Assembly (NCBI RefSeq): GCF_000619885.1
Contig: NZ_KK211041.1
Location: forward strand, 267,191 to 331,190
Length of the DNA stretch: 64,000 nt
Source: Balneatrix alpica DSM 16621
Lineage (GTDB): Bacteria; Pseudomonadota; Gammaproteobacteria; Pseudomonadales; Balneatricaceae
Direction: 5' to 3'
Position 1 is the first letter of the stretch, and each line of letters opens with the position of its first letter. Both the position numbers and the translations under genes were made by a program. Below are positions 36,576-48,140 of the stretch, in pieces. The notes under the pieces are model-generated. The model was not told the origin of the DNA. It saw only the letters and a program-made list of their open reading frames with translations, and did no database searches.

Positions 36576-37601
36576 TTAATGAGCAAAGGGCAGAGGTAAC
36601 GGCCTACCACATAGATGACTTAGCCACAGCTGCAACTCTTGCCAGAACAATGCATGCTGGCCGGTTTTGCTGTAGCTATCGAGGTAGTGGGTCTGCTTTT
36701 GCAGTGCCAGTAGCAGATTGGGGCGGCAGCGTTGGAGGGCTTGGCGTAAGGGGGCTTGGCGTTGATTCCAAATTTTTAACTGACGGCAGGCCTGGTCAAA
36801 GGACTGGCCCTGGCGAGTGACCTGACTCAGTTCAAGCAGTGCCCGTAGTTCGCGACTCAGGGCCCAAAGCAACAGGGTAGGTTCTGTTTCTTCGAGTTGC
36901 AGACTACGCAGAATCCGCAGGGTGGCAGGCCAGTCACCACTAAATGCCTGCTTACAGAGGTCAAACACATCATGGCGGGCATGATGGGCGACCACTTCTT
37001 CAATTTGTTCTGCCTGCAACACGCCCGGTTCACAGAGCAGCGCTAACAGATTAAGTTCCTGAATAGCTGCTAGCAGGTTGCCTTCCACTCGCTGCGCCAA
37101 TAATTGTGCAGCATCTGGACTGAGCTGTAAGCCCAGCTGACGTGCCCGCTGACTGAGCCAGCCAGGTAGCGCCTGGGTGTCAAGGGGCCAGATTTGCACC
37201 AGAACCCCTGCTTGTTCCAAGGCGGTAGCCCATTTGGCTTTGAGAGCACTACTATCGAGCTTGGGAGCAGTGAGCAGCAGCAGGGTGTCGGCAGGGGGGG
37301 AATTGGCATAGCTCAGCAGAGTTTGCATGCCTTTATCATTCGGCTTGCCCTGCAGGCGAATGTCGAGCAGCTTTTGTTCTGCAAAGAGAGAGAGGCTGTT
37401 GGCACTGGCCAATACTTCTTCCCAGGCGAATCCAGCTTCGACATGAAACACTTGGCGGTCGGCAAAGCCACGCTCACGTGCAGCTTGGCGTACCTGATCA
37501 GCGCATTCCTGGAGTAACAAGGGCTCGTCTCCACAGATAAAGTAAAGTGGAGCGAGCCCTTTTTGCAGCTGGCTGGCCAGCTGCTCGGCTTTCAGTTTCA
37601 T
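36576..37601 (-). CDS. holA: DNA polymerase III delta subunit
   Basis: HolA, 341 residues, the clamp-loader subunit that opens the beta clamp. The N-terminal LAPLYFICGDEPLLLQECADQVRQAARERGF is the beta-interacting region, and DTLLLLTAPKLDSSALKAKWATALE near residue 104 is also typical. It is the last gene of leuS-lptE-holA on this strand, starting three bases after lptE. No start codon alternatives look better than ATG at 37601. Confidence 0.93.
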   Translation of the reverse strand: MKLKAEQLASQLQKGLAPLYFICGDEPLLLQECADQVRQAARERGFADRQVFHVEAGFAWEEVLASANSLSLFAEQKLLDIRLQGKPNDKGMQTLLSYANSPPADTLLLLTAPKLDSSALKAKWATALEQAGVLVQIWPLDTQALPGWLSQRARQLGLQLSPDAAQLLAQRVEGNLLAAIQELNLLALLCEPGVLQAEQIEEVVAHHARHDVFDLCKQAFSGDWPATLRILRSLQLEETEPTLLLWALSRELRALLELSQVTRQGQSFDQACRQLKIWNQRQAPLRQALQRCRPNLLLALQKQTHYLDSYSKTGQHALFWQELQLWLSHLCGRPLPLPFAH

Positions 37602-37604
37602 CCG

Positions 37605-38069
37605 TTATTGACGCTTAAACGCCTCAAACCGCGCTTGTAGCTGGATCAGCAGTTCGCGTAGCATTTCTTCACGGATTTGGCCAGCCTGGGTGTCTGAAGC
37701 CAGTTGAGCATTCTCATCGACGCGATAAGTACGCTCTACCTGCAGATGCTTGGGTACCTCAGGGAACTCAGCGCCAGGGCGAACCATGCGATAACTGATA
37801 CGGGTTACCAACAGGTTTTCGGTGGCATTGCCTCGGCTGTCGATCAGACTGCGATCCTGACGTTCATCCAGCAGCAGAACTTGCACATAGTCACCGCTAC
37901 CCTGTTCGGTGTTAATGCCCATTTGGCTCAGTACCGCAGTCAGGCGATCCTGTAAGGCACTGTCAGAGGTGGCGATAGGCAATCCGCCTTCTCCACCACT
38001 TTGATAGCCGCGTAGTTGAAAACCACAACCTGCTAATACCAGGGCCAGTGCCCAAACCAGAATACGCAT
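37605..38069 (-). CDS. lptE: LPS-assembly lipoprotein LptE
   Basis: LptE, 154 residues, the lipoprotein plug of the LptD barrel that places lipopolysaccharide in the outer leaflet. The short signal peptide ends in the lipobox LAGC with cysteine near residue 15, followed by GFQLRGY, the family's typical mature N-terminus. It sits between leuS (9 bases) and holA (3 bases), the conserved order. Confidence 0.93.
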   Translation of the reverse strand: MRILVWALALVLAGCGFQLRGYQSGGEGGLPIATSDSALQDRLTAVLSQMGINTEQGSGDYVQVLLLDERQDRSLIDSRGNATENLLVTRISYRMVRPGAEFPEVPKHLQVERTYRVDENAQLASDTQAGQIREEMLRELLIQLQARFEAFKRQ

Positions 38070-38078
38070 GCTTACTCC

Positions 38079-40763
<2,685 letters not shown>

Positions 40764-40839
40764 CTAGTGATAGGGTTGCGCCACTGTAGTGGTGTGCGGA
40801 TTGCCAAGGCTTTCGCCAATGGCGAAGGAGGAGCGAGAA

Positions 40840-41370
40840 ATGAGTGAACAGCAACAACGGGATCAAGCCAGAGTTAAAGGTTACCAGCGTATGCTGGCGC
40901 GCCTGCACGCTAGCCTGGACACCTTGGAGCAGCGTTCCTGGCAGGCGATTAATCAGGCATTGGAGGATGCCGCAAAGCTGGAGTTAGCGGCGGAGGAGCT
41001 GACCCGCGAGGAGGTGGATCTGCTCAAGGCCTGGATTAGCCGCGATTTACGTGCATTAGGGCAGGAGGCTATAGAGACACAGGAGGATCTTAAAGCCTGG
41101 TTACGTTTTGATTTGGACTTGCTTGAACAGCAGATGGCGGATTGGTTATTAGGCTTGGCCGACCCCACTTTGGTGGAGTGGGTCGAGTTACAGCATCGCC
41201 TACAGCATGGTGAAGAAACCTATATGCAGGGCGAAGTGGCCAGTCCTGGCACTTTTACCTGTAGCCACTGTGGTCATATGCTCTGTTTGACCAGCGCTGC
41301 GGTATTGCAGCCCTGCCATATTTGCCAGGGCCACTATTTCGCCAGAATTACGCGTTTGGAGGATGCTTAA
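40840..41370 (+). CDS. ybeL: Zinc-ribbon protein YbeL (DUF1451)
   Basis: A 176-residue cytoplasmic protein of the YbeL/DUF1451 family. The N-terminal two-thirds are helical and acidic. The C-terminal zinc ribbon has CSHCGH near residue 142 and CHICQGHYF near 163. The function is unknown. The ATG at 40840 follows AAGGAGGAG at 40825-40833. Its 3' end overlaps the convergent GGDEF-EAL gene by 23 bases. Confidence 0.88.
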   Translation: MSEQQQRDQARVKGYQRMLARLHASLDTLEQRSWQAINQALEDAAKLELAAEELTREEVDLLKAWISRDLRALGQEAIETQEDLKAWLRFDLDLLEQQMADWLLGLADPTLVEWVELQHRLQHGEETYMQGEVASPGTFTCSHCGHMLCLTSAAVLQPCHICQGHYFARITRLEDA

Positions 41371-44212
41371 GCCGCTCTTCCAGTTGGGCAGGGGTTAGGG
41401 GGCGGGCATAGAGGTAGCCCTGACCGGCATCGCAGCCTACCTGACGGAGGAAGTCCCATTGCGCCTGATGCTCGATACCTTCAGCTACTGTTTGCAGTTG
41501 CAGGTGGCGGGCAATGTCGATAATGGCACGGGTGATAGCAGCGTCATCCTGGTTGCTCGGTAGGTTGTCGATAAAGGCTTTATCGATTTTGAGTTTATCC
41601 AGGGCAAAGCCTTTCAAGTACGCCAGACTGGAGTAGCCGGTACCAAAGTCATCCAGCGCAATGCTAACCCCTAGCTGTTTAAGTTGGGCGAGCACAGCGG
41701 CGGCGGTATTGGCATCTTCCATCAGCATACTTTCGGTGACTTCCAGTGTCAGACGGGTGGCTGGCATACCGGTTTGCTTAAGGGTACTGGCTACCCAGTC
41801 GACCAGGTCGGTGGAGAACTGGCTCGCAGATAGATTGACCGCAATGTTGCCAAACTCCAGGCCGGCATTCAGCCAAGCAGCTCCCTGACGGCATGCCTCC
41901 TGTAGCACGAACTGGCCAATGCCGTGAATCAGGCCGCTTTCTTCTGCCAGCGGAATGAACACCCCTGGTGAAACCATGCCACGGCTGGGGTGTTGCCAGC
42001 GTACCAGTGCTTCACAACCCTGCAATTGGCCACTGGCCAAGTCAAACTGCGGTTGATAATGGAGTAACAGTTGGTGGTAGGCCAGGGCCTCATGCAGGTC
42101 AGTCTGGAGTTGCAGATATTCACTGGCATGGGCATTCAGGGACTGGGTGTAGAACTGGAAATTATTCCGCCCCAGGTGTTTGGCCTGATAGAGCGCCGCA
42201 TCGGCATTGCGCATCAGCTCTTCGAAGCTTTCCCCATCTTCGGGATGACAGGCGATACCAATCGAGGGAGTAGTAATAATGCGGTGGCCATCAATATCCA
42301 CCGGCATACTGATTGCCTGTTGCAGGCGGTGGGCTATCTTGGCCGCCGCCTCAGGAATATCGAGGTCGTGCATTAAAACAATAAACTCATCACCACCAAT
42401 ACGGCTGACCGTGTCGCAGCTGCGGGCGACATGACGTAGGCGTTGTGCCATAGCTTGCAGTAGTTTGTCGCCACTGCGATGACCGAGGGAATCATTGATG
42501 GTTTTGAAGCGATCCAGGTCAATAAATAGCAGGGCTAGTTTGCGCTCAGGATGGCGTCGGCTGATTTGGATGAGCTGGTTGGCTCTATCCTCTAACAGGC
42601 GACGATTGGGCAGGTTAGTAAGGGGGTCATACTCGGCCAGATAACGTAACCGCGCCTCCACTTTTTTGCGCTCACTGATATCAGCAATTGAGGCAATAAA
42701 ATTCAACACCTTGCCTTGGGCATCTTTGTACAGAGTGATCGATAACCATTCCGGATAGATGGTGCCATTTTTGCGGCGGTTATAGATTTCTCCCTGCCAG
42801 TGCCCATGGGCTGTCAAATCCTGCCAGAGTTGCTGATAAAACTCGGCATCATGTTTACCGGACGAGAGGATAGACGGATCCTGCCCCAGTACTTCCTCAC
42901 GGCTATAGCCGGTGATCTCGGTAAAGGAGGCATTACAGGCAATGATCTTGTTGCGCGCATCGGTAATCAGAATGCCTTCATTGGCGGCCTCGAAGACTCG
43001 GGCAGCGACTTCTAGCTGGTGAGCATTGTCACGCAGGCGCTGATGTTGATGTTCGATGTTAAGTTGGTAACGCTTGAATTGACGCCTTAGCCAAGCGGAG
43101 TAAGCCAGCGCCAATACTAGCGTCAGTAACAACGCCACTCCCATTACCAATAGAAGATGCTGGGTGTCACGGCGAAAATCCGCCTGTAACTCCTGGCGTT
43201 GTTTGGCGATCAGTTGATGCAACTGGCTGGGGTTAATGCCCGCAACGATTACCCAACCCCACTCCTCCATGGTGGTGATTAAGGACAAACGCGGTTGGCC
43301 CGGCTGTTCACTGAGCAGACTACTATGTTCGAGGATGCCGCCCCCTTGGCTGGCCTGCATCAGAATATTTTCCAAATTTTGTTTCAGCTCTTTGGAGCGC
43401 AGTTGTTGGTAGTTTTGTCCTAGTAAGGCGTTATCCCCAATGTTCACCAGCAACTGACCATGTTGATCCAACACACTGATATAGCCATCCATACCAAAGC
43501 GCATGCGCTTTAGGCGTTCTAGAGCAATCAACTTGAGATCATTTTCAATCTGGAAAATGTAATCGCCGGTACCGATGATCCAGTCCAAAGGCTCGAAGCG
43601 CGCCACGTAGGAGATTTTGTCGCGCATTTGCTGGTTATTGCCGGGGGCGTACCAGCGGTAACGGGAGTAGCCTGCCCCTTCTGGGTTATCCACTGCGTCT
43701 AACAGCCCCCGCATAATGTAGTGACCACTATCATCCTGGTTATCCAGTAGTGATTGTCCCTCCAGATGAGGCGCTGTGGGTAGGAGGACACAGTTACCGG
43801 CTAAGTCATCAATGAACAGATAGCCGCGCCCGCTGAAGAAGCGAATGTCGCGTAGCGTCTCGCGGATCAGACCTTCCAGCTCGGAGCGGGAGGCTTGGGG
43901 GTGTTGCCGCTGTAGGGTGCGGGCAATACTAAGAGCTTGCTCGACTTGGTTTTTTGACTCTTTTTTCAGCACTTCCTCTGCACGCTGGCGCATATAGCTC
44001 AGGTATTGCAGGACAGAGTGCACTTCGGTTTCCAGGTTTGCCTGCTGGGAGTGGCGAATATCCTGCTCCAGTTGCTGCAAGCGTTGTTCGTTATTGAACA
44101 GATTTTTACTGAGGAAGTAGGCAAAAATACTTAGCGAGACCAGCAGTACCAGGCCCACCATAGCAAAAACTTGGTAGTGCAGAACACGCTCAGTGGAGGA
44201 TCGGTTAGACAT
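41348..44212 (-). CDS. Cache-PAS-GGDEF-EAL c-di-GMP enzyme
   Basis: A 954-residue inner-membrane protein. Membrane segments lie near 17-38 and 350-372. Between them is a periplasmic region with two Cache-like modules, each with a hydrophobic-aromatic core (GYLFIDDLAG and GYISVLDQHG). A PAS domain about 400-515 (ITDARNKIIACNASFTEITGYS), GGDEF about 525-685 and EAL about 695-945 follow. The cyclase loop is intact (RIGGDEF) and has the RxxD inhibitory site (RSCD) five residues before it. The EAL motif CEALVRW and DDFGTGYSS are also intact, so both activities are possible. The ATG at 44212 lacks a clear ribosome site. A perfect FNR-type palindrome lies at 44290-44303. Confidence 0.88.
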   Translation of the reverse strand: MSNRSSTERVLHYQVFAMVGLVLLVSLSIFAYFLSKNLFNNEQRLQQLEQDIRHSQQANLETEVHSVLQYLSYMRQRAEEVLKKESKNQVEQALSIARTLQRQHPQASRSELEGLIRETLRDIRFFSGRGYLFIDDLAGNCVLLPTAPHLEGQSLLDNQDDSGHYIMRGLLDAVDNPEGAGYSRYRWYAPGNNQQMRDKISYVARFEPLDWIIGTGDYIFQIENDLKLIALERLKRMRFGMDGYISVLDQHGQLLVNIGDNALLGQNYQQLRSKELKQNLENILMQASQGGGILEHSSLLSEQPGQPRLSLITTMEEWGWVIVAGINPSQLHQLIAKQRQELQADFRRDTQHLLLVMGVALLLTLVLALAYSAWLRRQFKRYQLNIEHQHQRLRDNAHQLEVAARVFEAANEGILITDARNKIIACNASFTEITGYSREEVLGQDPSILSSGKHDAEFYQQLWQDLTAHGHWQGEIYNRRKNGTIYPEWLSITLYKDAQGKVLNFIASIADISERKKVEARLRYLAEYDPLTNLPNRRLLEDRANQLIQISRRHPERKLALLFIDLDRFKTINDSLGHRSGDKLLQAMAQRLRHVARSCDTVSRIGGDEFIVLMHDLDIPEAAAKIAHRLQQAISMPVDIDGHRIITTPSIGIACHPEDGESFEELMRNADAALYQAKHLGRNNFQFYTQSLNAHASEYLQLQTDLHEALAYHQLLLHYQPQFDLASGQLQGCEALVRWQHPSRGMVSPGVFIPLAEESGLIHGIGQFVLQEACRQGAAWLNAGLEFGNIAVNLSASQFSTDLVDWVASTLKQTGMPATRLTLEVTESMLMEDANTAAAVLAQLKQLGVSIALDDFGTGYSSLAYLKGFALDKLKIDKAFIDNLPSNQDDAAITRAIIDIARHLQLQTVAEGIEHQAQWDFLRQVGCDAGQGYLYARPLTPAQLEERLKHPPNA

Positions 44213-44539
44213 GCTGGGGGGCTTCAAATTGGGGAAGAAAAACAGTTGCTCACTCTAGCATGGGCGCTAGACTCGACCTAGGACGGAAGTTGATCAAGAT
44301 CAATGTTCCGCAAGCTAGTCATCATTACTTCAACTTATGGCTTATCGTGCTGCTTCATAACAAGCGTTATTTTGCTAGGCGTGAAGCAGGATTAGCGAGT
44401 TTGAATATAAGTACAGCATAACAATAACAAGACTGATGGAAGCCTCCGGAGGGTCAGGAAAGTGGCTTAGCCCGAGCGGTCAAATAGACAGCCAGAAGGG
44501 CTATAGCAAATAGCAGCGACCCGTTATAGCGAGATCAAT
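44213..44539. promoter_or_regulatory. Divergent region with an FNR-type box
   Basis: 327 bases without a supported gene between the c-di-GMP enzyme (minus) and the alcohol dehydrogenase (plus). It holds a perfect TTGAT-N4-ATCAA at 44290-44303 and a TATAAG element at 44406-44411. No other structure was recognised. Confidence 0.5.
44290..44303. promoter_or_regulatory. FNR/ANR-type palindrome
   Basis: TTGATCAAGATCAA is a perfect match to the FNR/ANR/DNR consensus TTGAT-N4-ATCAA. It lies 84 bases (centre to codon) before the c-di-GMP gene and about 243 before the alcohol dehydrogenase. No well placed -10 hexamer is seen on either strand, so the target gene is uncertain. Confidence 0.55.
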
Positions 44540-45709
44540 ATGAATGCCTTTAGTTTTACCACCAGCCAGCGTATCGAATTTGGTTGGGGGCAGCTCGCCC
44601 ATTTAGCTTCCTGGATGCCCTCTGGCGTCAGCCGCTTGGCGGTGCTCTGTGGCAGTCGTGTAGCCCAGTGCCAGGACTTGCTTGCTCCCTTACAGCAGCA
44701 GGGCTTTGAGTTAGCGTTCTACCCGGTGACGAAAGAGCCTGATGTGCAGATGGCTCAGCAGCTGCTGGCTGAGGTGGCGAATTTTGCCCCCCAAGCGGTG
44801 ATAGGTTTGGGTGGGGGCAGCGTTATTGATTTGGGTAAGGTGGTGGCGATTATGCTGCGCCAGCAAGGCCCTCTTTTGGACTATCTGGAGGTGGTGGGCG
44901 CCGGGCGACAAATAGAACAGCCAGGACTGCCTTATATTGCGATTCCCAGTACTGCCGGTACGGGAGCCGAGGTGACCCGTAATGCGGTATTGGATGTGCC
45001 GGAACAGGGGGTGAAGGTGAGTCTGCGCTCGCCGTGGATGTTACCCAGCCTGGCATTGATTGATCCACAACTCACCCTGAGTTTACCTGCCAGTGTCACC
45101 GCCAGTACCGGGATGGATGCTCTGACCCAGGTGATCGAACCCTATGTCAGTGCCAAGGCCAATCCGCTTACCGATGCCCTGGCGCTTGCTGCTATTGAAC
45201 AGGCCGCCTGGGCTTTGCCGCGACTGCGGCAGGAGCCTGATAGTCGTCCCGCTCGAGAAGCCATGGCCTATGTCAGTCTGAGTGGGGGGCTGGCGTTAGC
45301 CAACAGTGGTCTCGGGGCTGTTCATGGCTTGGCGGGACCACTGGGGGGGATGCTAGGCGCGCCCCATGGCATGCTCTGTGCGGCACTCCTGGCTCCGGTG
45401 ATGCGGGCCAATATTAACCAATTGCGCCAGCAGTCAGATGCCAACAGCCAGGCCGGTCTGGCGCGCTACCAGCGGGTTGCCGCGCTCTTGACTGGTCAGC
45501 CTGATGCTCGGGCCGAGCAGGGGGTAGAGTGGGTGGAGCAGTGCTGCCAACACTGGCAAATCCCCAGCTTAACGACCTGGGGACTGACCCCGGCCCGCTA
45601 TGCCGAGGCCGTCAGCAAGGGGCAGCGGGCATCCAGCATGAAGGCCAACTGGCAAGTGTTAGAAGATCATGTCTTAACCCAGGTATTGGTCGAGGCGAGC
45701 GCGATTTAA
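44540..45709 (+). CDS. Iron-containing alcohol dehydrogenase
   Basis: A 389-residue group III NAD(P)-dependent alcohol dehydrogenase. The cofactor loop GGGSVIDLGKVVAIM lies near residue 96 and PSTAGTGAEVTRNAVL near 138. Metal ligands are expected in the DALTH and HGLAGPLGG/APHG segments. Here the first reads DALTQ (near 193-197), so one usual histidine is Gln. Some relatives share this, and metal use may differ. HGLAGPLGGMLGAPHGM near 258-274 is intact. The substrate cannot be predicted. A perfect FNR-type palindrome lies 243 bases upstream, which would suit a fermentative or anaerobic role. Confidence 0.88.
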   Translation: MNAFSFTTSQRIEFGWGQLAHLASWMPSGVSRLAVLCGSRVAQCQDLLAPLQQQGFELAFYPVTKEPDVQMAQQLLAEVANFAPQAVIGLGGGSVIDLGKVVAIMLRQQGPLLDYLEVVGAGRQIEQPGLPYIAIPSTAGTGAEVTRNAVLDVPEQGVKVSLRSPWMLPSLALIDPQLTLSLPASVTASTGMDALTQVIEPYVSAKANPLTDALALAAIEQAAWALPRLRQEPDSRPAREAMAYVSLSGGLALANSGLGAVHGLAGPLGGMLGAPHGMLCAALLAPVMRANINQLRQQSDANSQAGLARYQRVAALLTGQPDARAEQGVEWVEQCCQHWQIPSLTTWGLTPARYAEAVSKGQRASSMKANWQVLEDHVLTQVLVEASAI

Positions 45710-45731
45710 GCGCCCGCTCGGTTTACTGGGT

Positions 45732-46901
45732 TTAGCGGGTGAGCAGGTGCTCATAGCGTTGGTCGGTCAGCATGTTAAGAAAGGCGACCAGCGCCTCTAC
45801 CCGTTTATCATCCAGCGCAGGGCCGTGCTCTAACTCTGGCAGTGCCAGGTTTGCCGCCACCTCTGGTGGGCCCCAGGGCTGCCCTGTTTCCGGATTGATC
45901 TGGCGTCTGGCACTTTTGCTGTTGTACTTATCGTAAAACAGCACCACGGTGCGTAAATCGGCAAAGACGCCGTTATGCATATAGGGCGCGGTGACCGCTA
46001 CATTGCGCAGGCTGGGCACTTTGAATTTGCCGGCCTGTAGGGCTTGCTGCGCTGGGCTGAGTTTGGGGTTTTGTCCCAAACCTTGATCCTGGCTGCTAGA
46101 GGCCACGCCATTGTTGACCCTTAATGCGGTGTTAGTGGGGACGCCAATATTGTGGTAGCGGTAATTAGTGAAGGTTTCCTCCGCCATTTGTGCCCGGGGT
46201 TGCAGTTGATGACACTGGTTGCAATTGGTGAATTGCTGGGAGAAAAACAGCGTCATCCCTAACTCTTCCTGTTCAGTAGGCTGGTATTCGCCCCGCAGAT
46301 AGCGGTCATACTTGGAGTCAAAGGGGCTAAACAGTTCTGACTGTTCAAAGGCAGCAATACTTTGACGCAGCGCCGTATAGGCGGTATCGGCTTGATGCAA
46401 CACCTGGGGGCCAAAAATAGCCGGAAAGCGCTCAACATAAAGCGGATTTTCCAACAGTCGAGTGAGCACACTGGCCTGATCCGCCATGGCCATTTCCCCT
46501 GGATTCAGGGGAGGACCGCCTGCCTGTTCGCTGAGATCCTGTGCACGGCCATCCCAAAACTGTCCTCCGACATAGTCTCCATCACTGTTCTGATGAAATT
46601 CAGGGCTGAAGGCGGCATAGGCAGCCATCGGAGCCTGACGATCCCCACGGGAATGACCATCGGCCCCCAAGGAGCCAGCCAGGGCAGGAGTGGTGCTGCG
46701 AGGATCGACAAAAGCGGCAGCCGGATCATGGCAACTGGCACAGGCCTGACTACGGTTTGCGGATAAGTTCTTGTCAAAGTAGAGCTGCTGACCGAGCGCT
46801 GCCATGGCGCTCTGCTCGGTGCTAGTCGTATCGCTGAGTGCGCTAACAGGCAGGCAGCTTAAGAGCGCGAGCAGGCAGGAGTACAGATGAGGCTGGAACA
46901 C
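45732..46901 (-). CDS. Di-haem cytochrome c peroxidase (MauG/Ccp family)
   Basis: A 389-residue periplasmic di-haem protein that would reduce H2O2 with electrons from c-type cytochromes or cupredoxins. A signal peptide covers about residues 1-22. Haem motifs are C54-A-S-C57-H58 and C227-N-Q-C230-H231, the two-haem rather than three-haem form. LGQQLYFDKNLSANRSQACASCH and APYMHNGVF (likely haem ligand Met) are family hallmarks. The MauG-type maturation enzymes share this layout, so the substrate is not certain. The start is GTG at 46901, since no ATG precedes the signal peptide. An FNR-like box with a -10 hexamer lies upstream. Confidence 0.88.
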   Translation of the reverse strand: MFQPHLYSCLLALLSCLPVSALSDTTSTEQSAMAALGQQLYFDKNLSANRSQACASCHDPAAAFVDPRSTTPALAGSLGADGHSRGDRQAPMAAYAAFSPEFHQNSDGDYVGGQFWDGRAQDLSEQAGGPPLNPGEMAMADQASVLTRLLENPLYVERFPAIFGPQVLHQADTAYTALRQSIAAFEQSELFSPFDSKYDRYLRGEYQPTEQEELGMTLFFSQQFTNCNQCHQLQPRAQMAEETFTNYRYHNIGVPTNTALRVNNGVASSSQDQGLGQNPKLSPAQQALQAGKFKVPSLRNVAVTAPYMHNGVFADLRTVVLFYDKYNSKSARRQINPETGQPWGPPEVAANLALPELEHGPALDDKRVEALVAFLNMLTDQRYEHLLTR

Positions 46902-46975
46902 GGGCTATCCTAGTACAGAGAAAGAGAATAAGAACGCTTCGTGTTGGCATTCTAGGCGAGTTTGCTGCTGAGGTC

Positions 46976-46989
46976 TTGATCTGTAACAG
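46976..46989 (-). promoter_or_regulatory. FNR-like box and -10 before the peroxidase gene
   Basis: TTGATCTGTAACAG matches 8 of 10 consensus positions of an FNR/ANR box. On the minus strand TAGAAT lies at 46954-46949, which puts the box centre close to -41 from the implied start near 46942, 41 bases before the GTG. Confidence 0.55.
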
Positions 46990-46998
46990 GAAAAGAGT

Positions 46999-47017
46999 CC
47001 TGACAGGAGATGTCAGG
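46999..47017. repeat. Inverted repeat before the WYL-regulator operon
   Basis: CCTGACA (46999-47005) and TGTCAGG (47011-47017) form a perfect seven-base inverted repeat with a five-base spacer. It lies 48-66 bases before the first gene of the small operon and could be an operator for its regulator. Confidence 0.5.
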
Positions 47018-47064
47018 AGGAGGGGGGCACACTGTGGGCTGTTCACCCAGTAAAGGAAAAGACA

Positions 47065-47391
47065 ATGGAAGCGTTAGAGTTAGCCTTGTTTCGTAGCCGT
47101 CAGGGCGTGAGTCAGGCCGAGGTGTTAGAGGCCAGCCAACAACTGAGCCCCTGGTTGCAGCGTCAGTCGGGCTTTTTGTACCGTAGTCTGTCCCAGCAAG
47201 AAGACGGCCTGTGGGTCGATGTGGTCTATTGGCAAAGCCTGGAGCAGGCGCAAGCCGCCAGTGCTGGTTTTATGCAGGCCAGTGAAAGTCAGGCTTTAAT
47301 GGCTTTAATTGAGCCAGACTCTGTCCACCTCAGTCATAGCCAGATAGCCTATCGACTGGAAGGGACGATGCGAGATAGCGGAGCAGCATGA
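47065..47391 (+). CDS. Antibiotic-biosynthesis-monooxygenase-like small protein
   Basis: A 108-residue protein with the size and pattern of a dimeric alpha-beta barrel (ABM-like): alternating short strands and helices, with WLQRQSGFLYRSL and WVDVVYWQSLEQAQAA in the middle. No cofactor motif is seen and the assignment is by shape, so the function is open. It starts at ATG 47065 with AAAGGA upstream. Its last four bases overlap the next gene, a regulator, as ATGA, so the two are made together. It is divergent from the cytochrome c peroxidase. Confidence 0.65.
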   Translation: MEALELALFRSRQGVSQAEVLEASQQLSPWLQRQSGFLYRSLSQQEDGLWVDVVYWQSLEQAQAASAGFMQASESQALMALIEPDSVHLSHSQIAYRLEGTMRDSGAA

Positions 47392-48116
47392 GCAAGGCAG
47401 AGCGACTGTTATTAATCCTGACGTTATTAAAGGGCAGACGTACAGTGCTGACGGCGGAACAGCTGGCGGCGCGTTTGGAAGTGTCAGTCCGTACCCTTTA
47501 TCGGGATATGCAGGCGCTCAGCTTAGCCGGCTTTCCAATTGAAGGTGAGGCCGGGGTAGGTTATCGCCTGCGCCCCGGCAGCGCCTTGCCACCGATTATG
47601 TTTGATGCCGAAGAAGCCCTGGCGCTACTGCTGGGTTGTCATATGGTTAAGGCCTGGAGTGACCCGACTCTGGCGGCAGGGGCACTGCGGGCGATCGACA
47701 AAATTCGTGCAGTGTTACCAGAAGAAGCCAAGCAGCGTGCCGAGCGTACCCCCTATTTAGTGCCGGATATCTGCCAGACGCCAGTGCAGGCCGCGTTGCA
47801 TCAGCAGCTAAGGGAGGCCTGCGAGCAATACCGGGTAGTGCAGGTGGACTATCGGGATGCGCAAGGGCAGCACAGTCAGCGTAGTCTTTGGCCGTTGGGA
47901 TTGGTGTTTTGGGGACAGTGTTGGACGCTAGTAGGTTGGTGCGAGCTGCGTCAGGATTATCGCAACTTTCGTTTGGATCGCATTCATCAGCTGGTAACCC
48001 TCACCCGTCATTACCCGAAACTGGCGGAGCCGAGCCTGGCCCATTTTATTGCGCAGTTGCCGGCCCCTGATCAAGAACCGCTAGCTAAGGGGCAGGGCAA
48101 TGCGCCGCAGAGTTGA
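47388..48116 (+). CDS. YafY-type HTH/WYL transcriptional regulator
   Basis: A 242-residue regulator. The N-terminal winged helix-turn-helix is clear: LTAEQLAARLEVSVRTLYRDMQALSLAGFPIEGEAGVGYRL. The C-terminal region RSLWPLGLVFWGQCWTLVGWCELRQDYRNFRLDRI matches WYL-domain proteins, though the WYL triad itself is changed to WTL. It probably senses a small ligand. It is co-translated with the ABM-like gene, and an inverted repeat CCTGACA-N5-TGTCAGG upstream may be its operator. Confidence 0.85.
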   Translation: MSKAERLLLILTLLKGRRTVLTAEQLAARLEVSVRTLYRDMQALSLAGFPIEGEAGVGYRLRPGSALPPIMFDAEEALALLLGCHMVKAWSDPTLAAGALRAIDKIRAVLPEEAKQRAERTPYLVPDICQTPVQAALHQQLREACEQYRVVQVDYRDAQGQHSQRSLWPLGLVFWGQCWTLVGWCELRQDYRNFRLDRIHQLVTLTRHYPKLAEPSLAHFIAQLPAPDQEPLAKGQGNAPQS

Positions 48117-48140
48117 GATAAAACAGCATCCTGACAAAGA

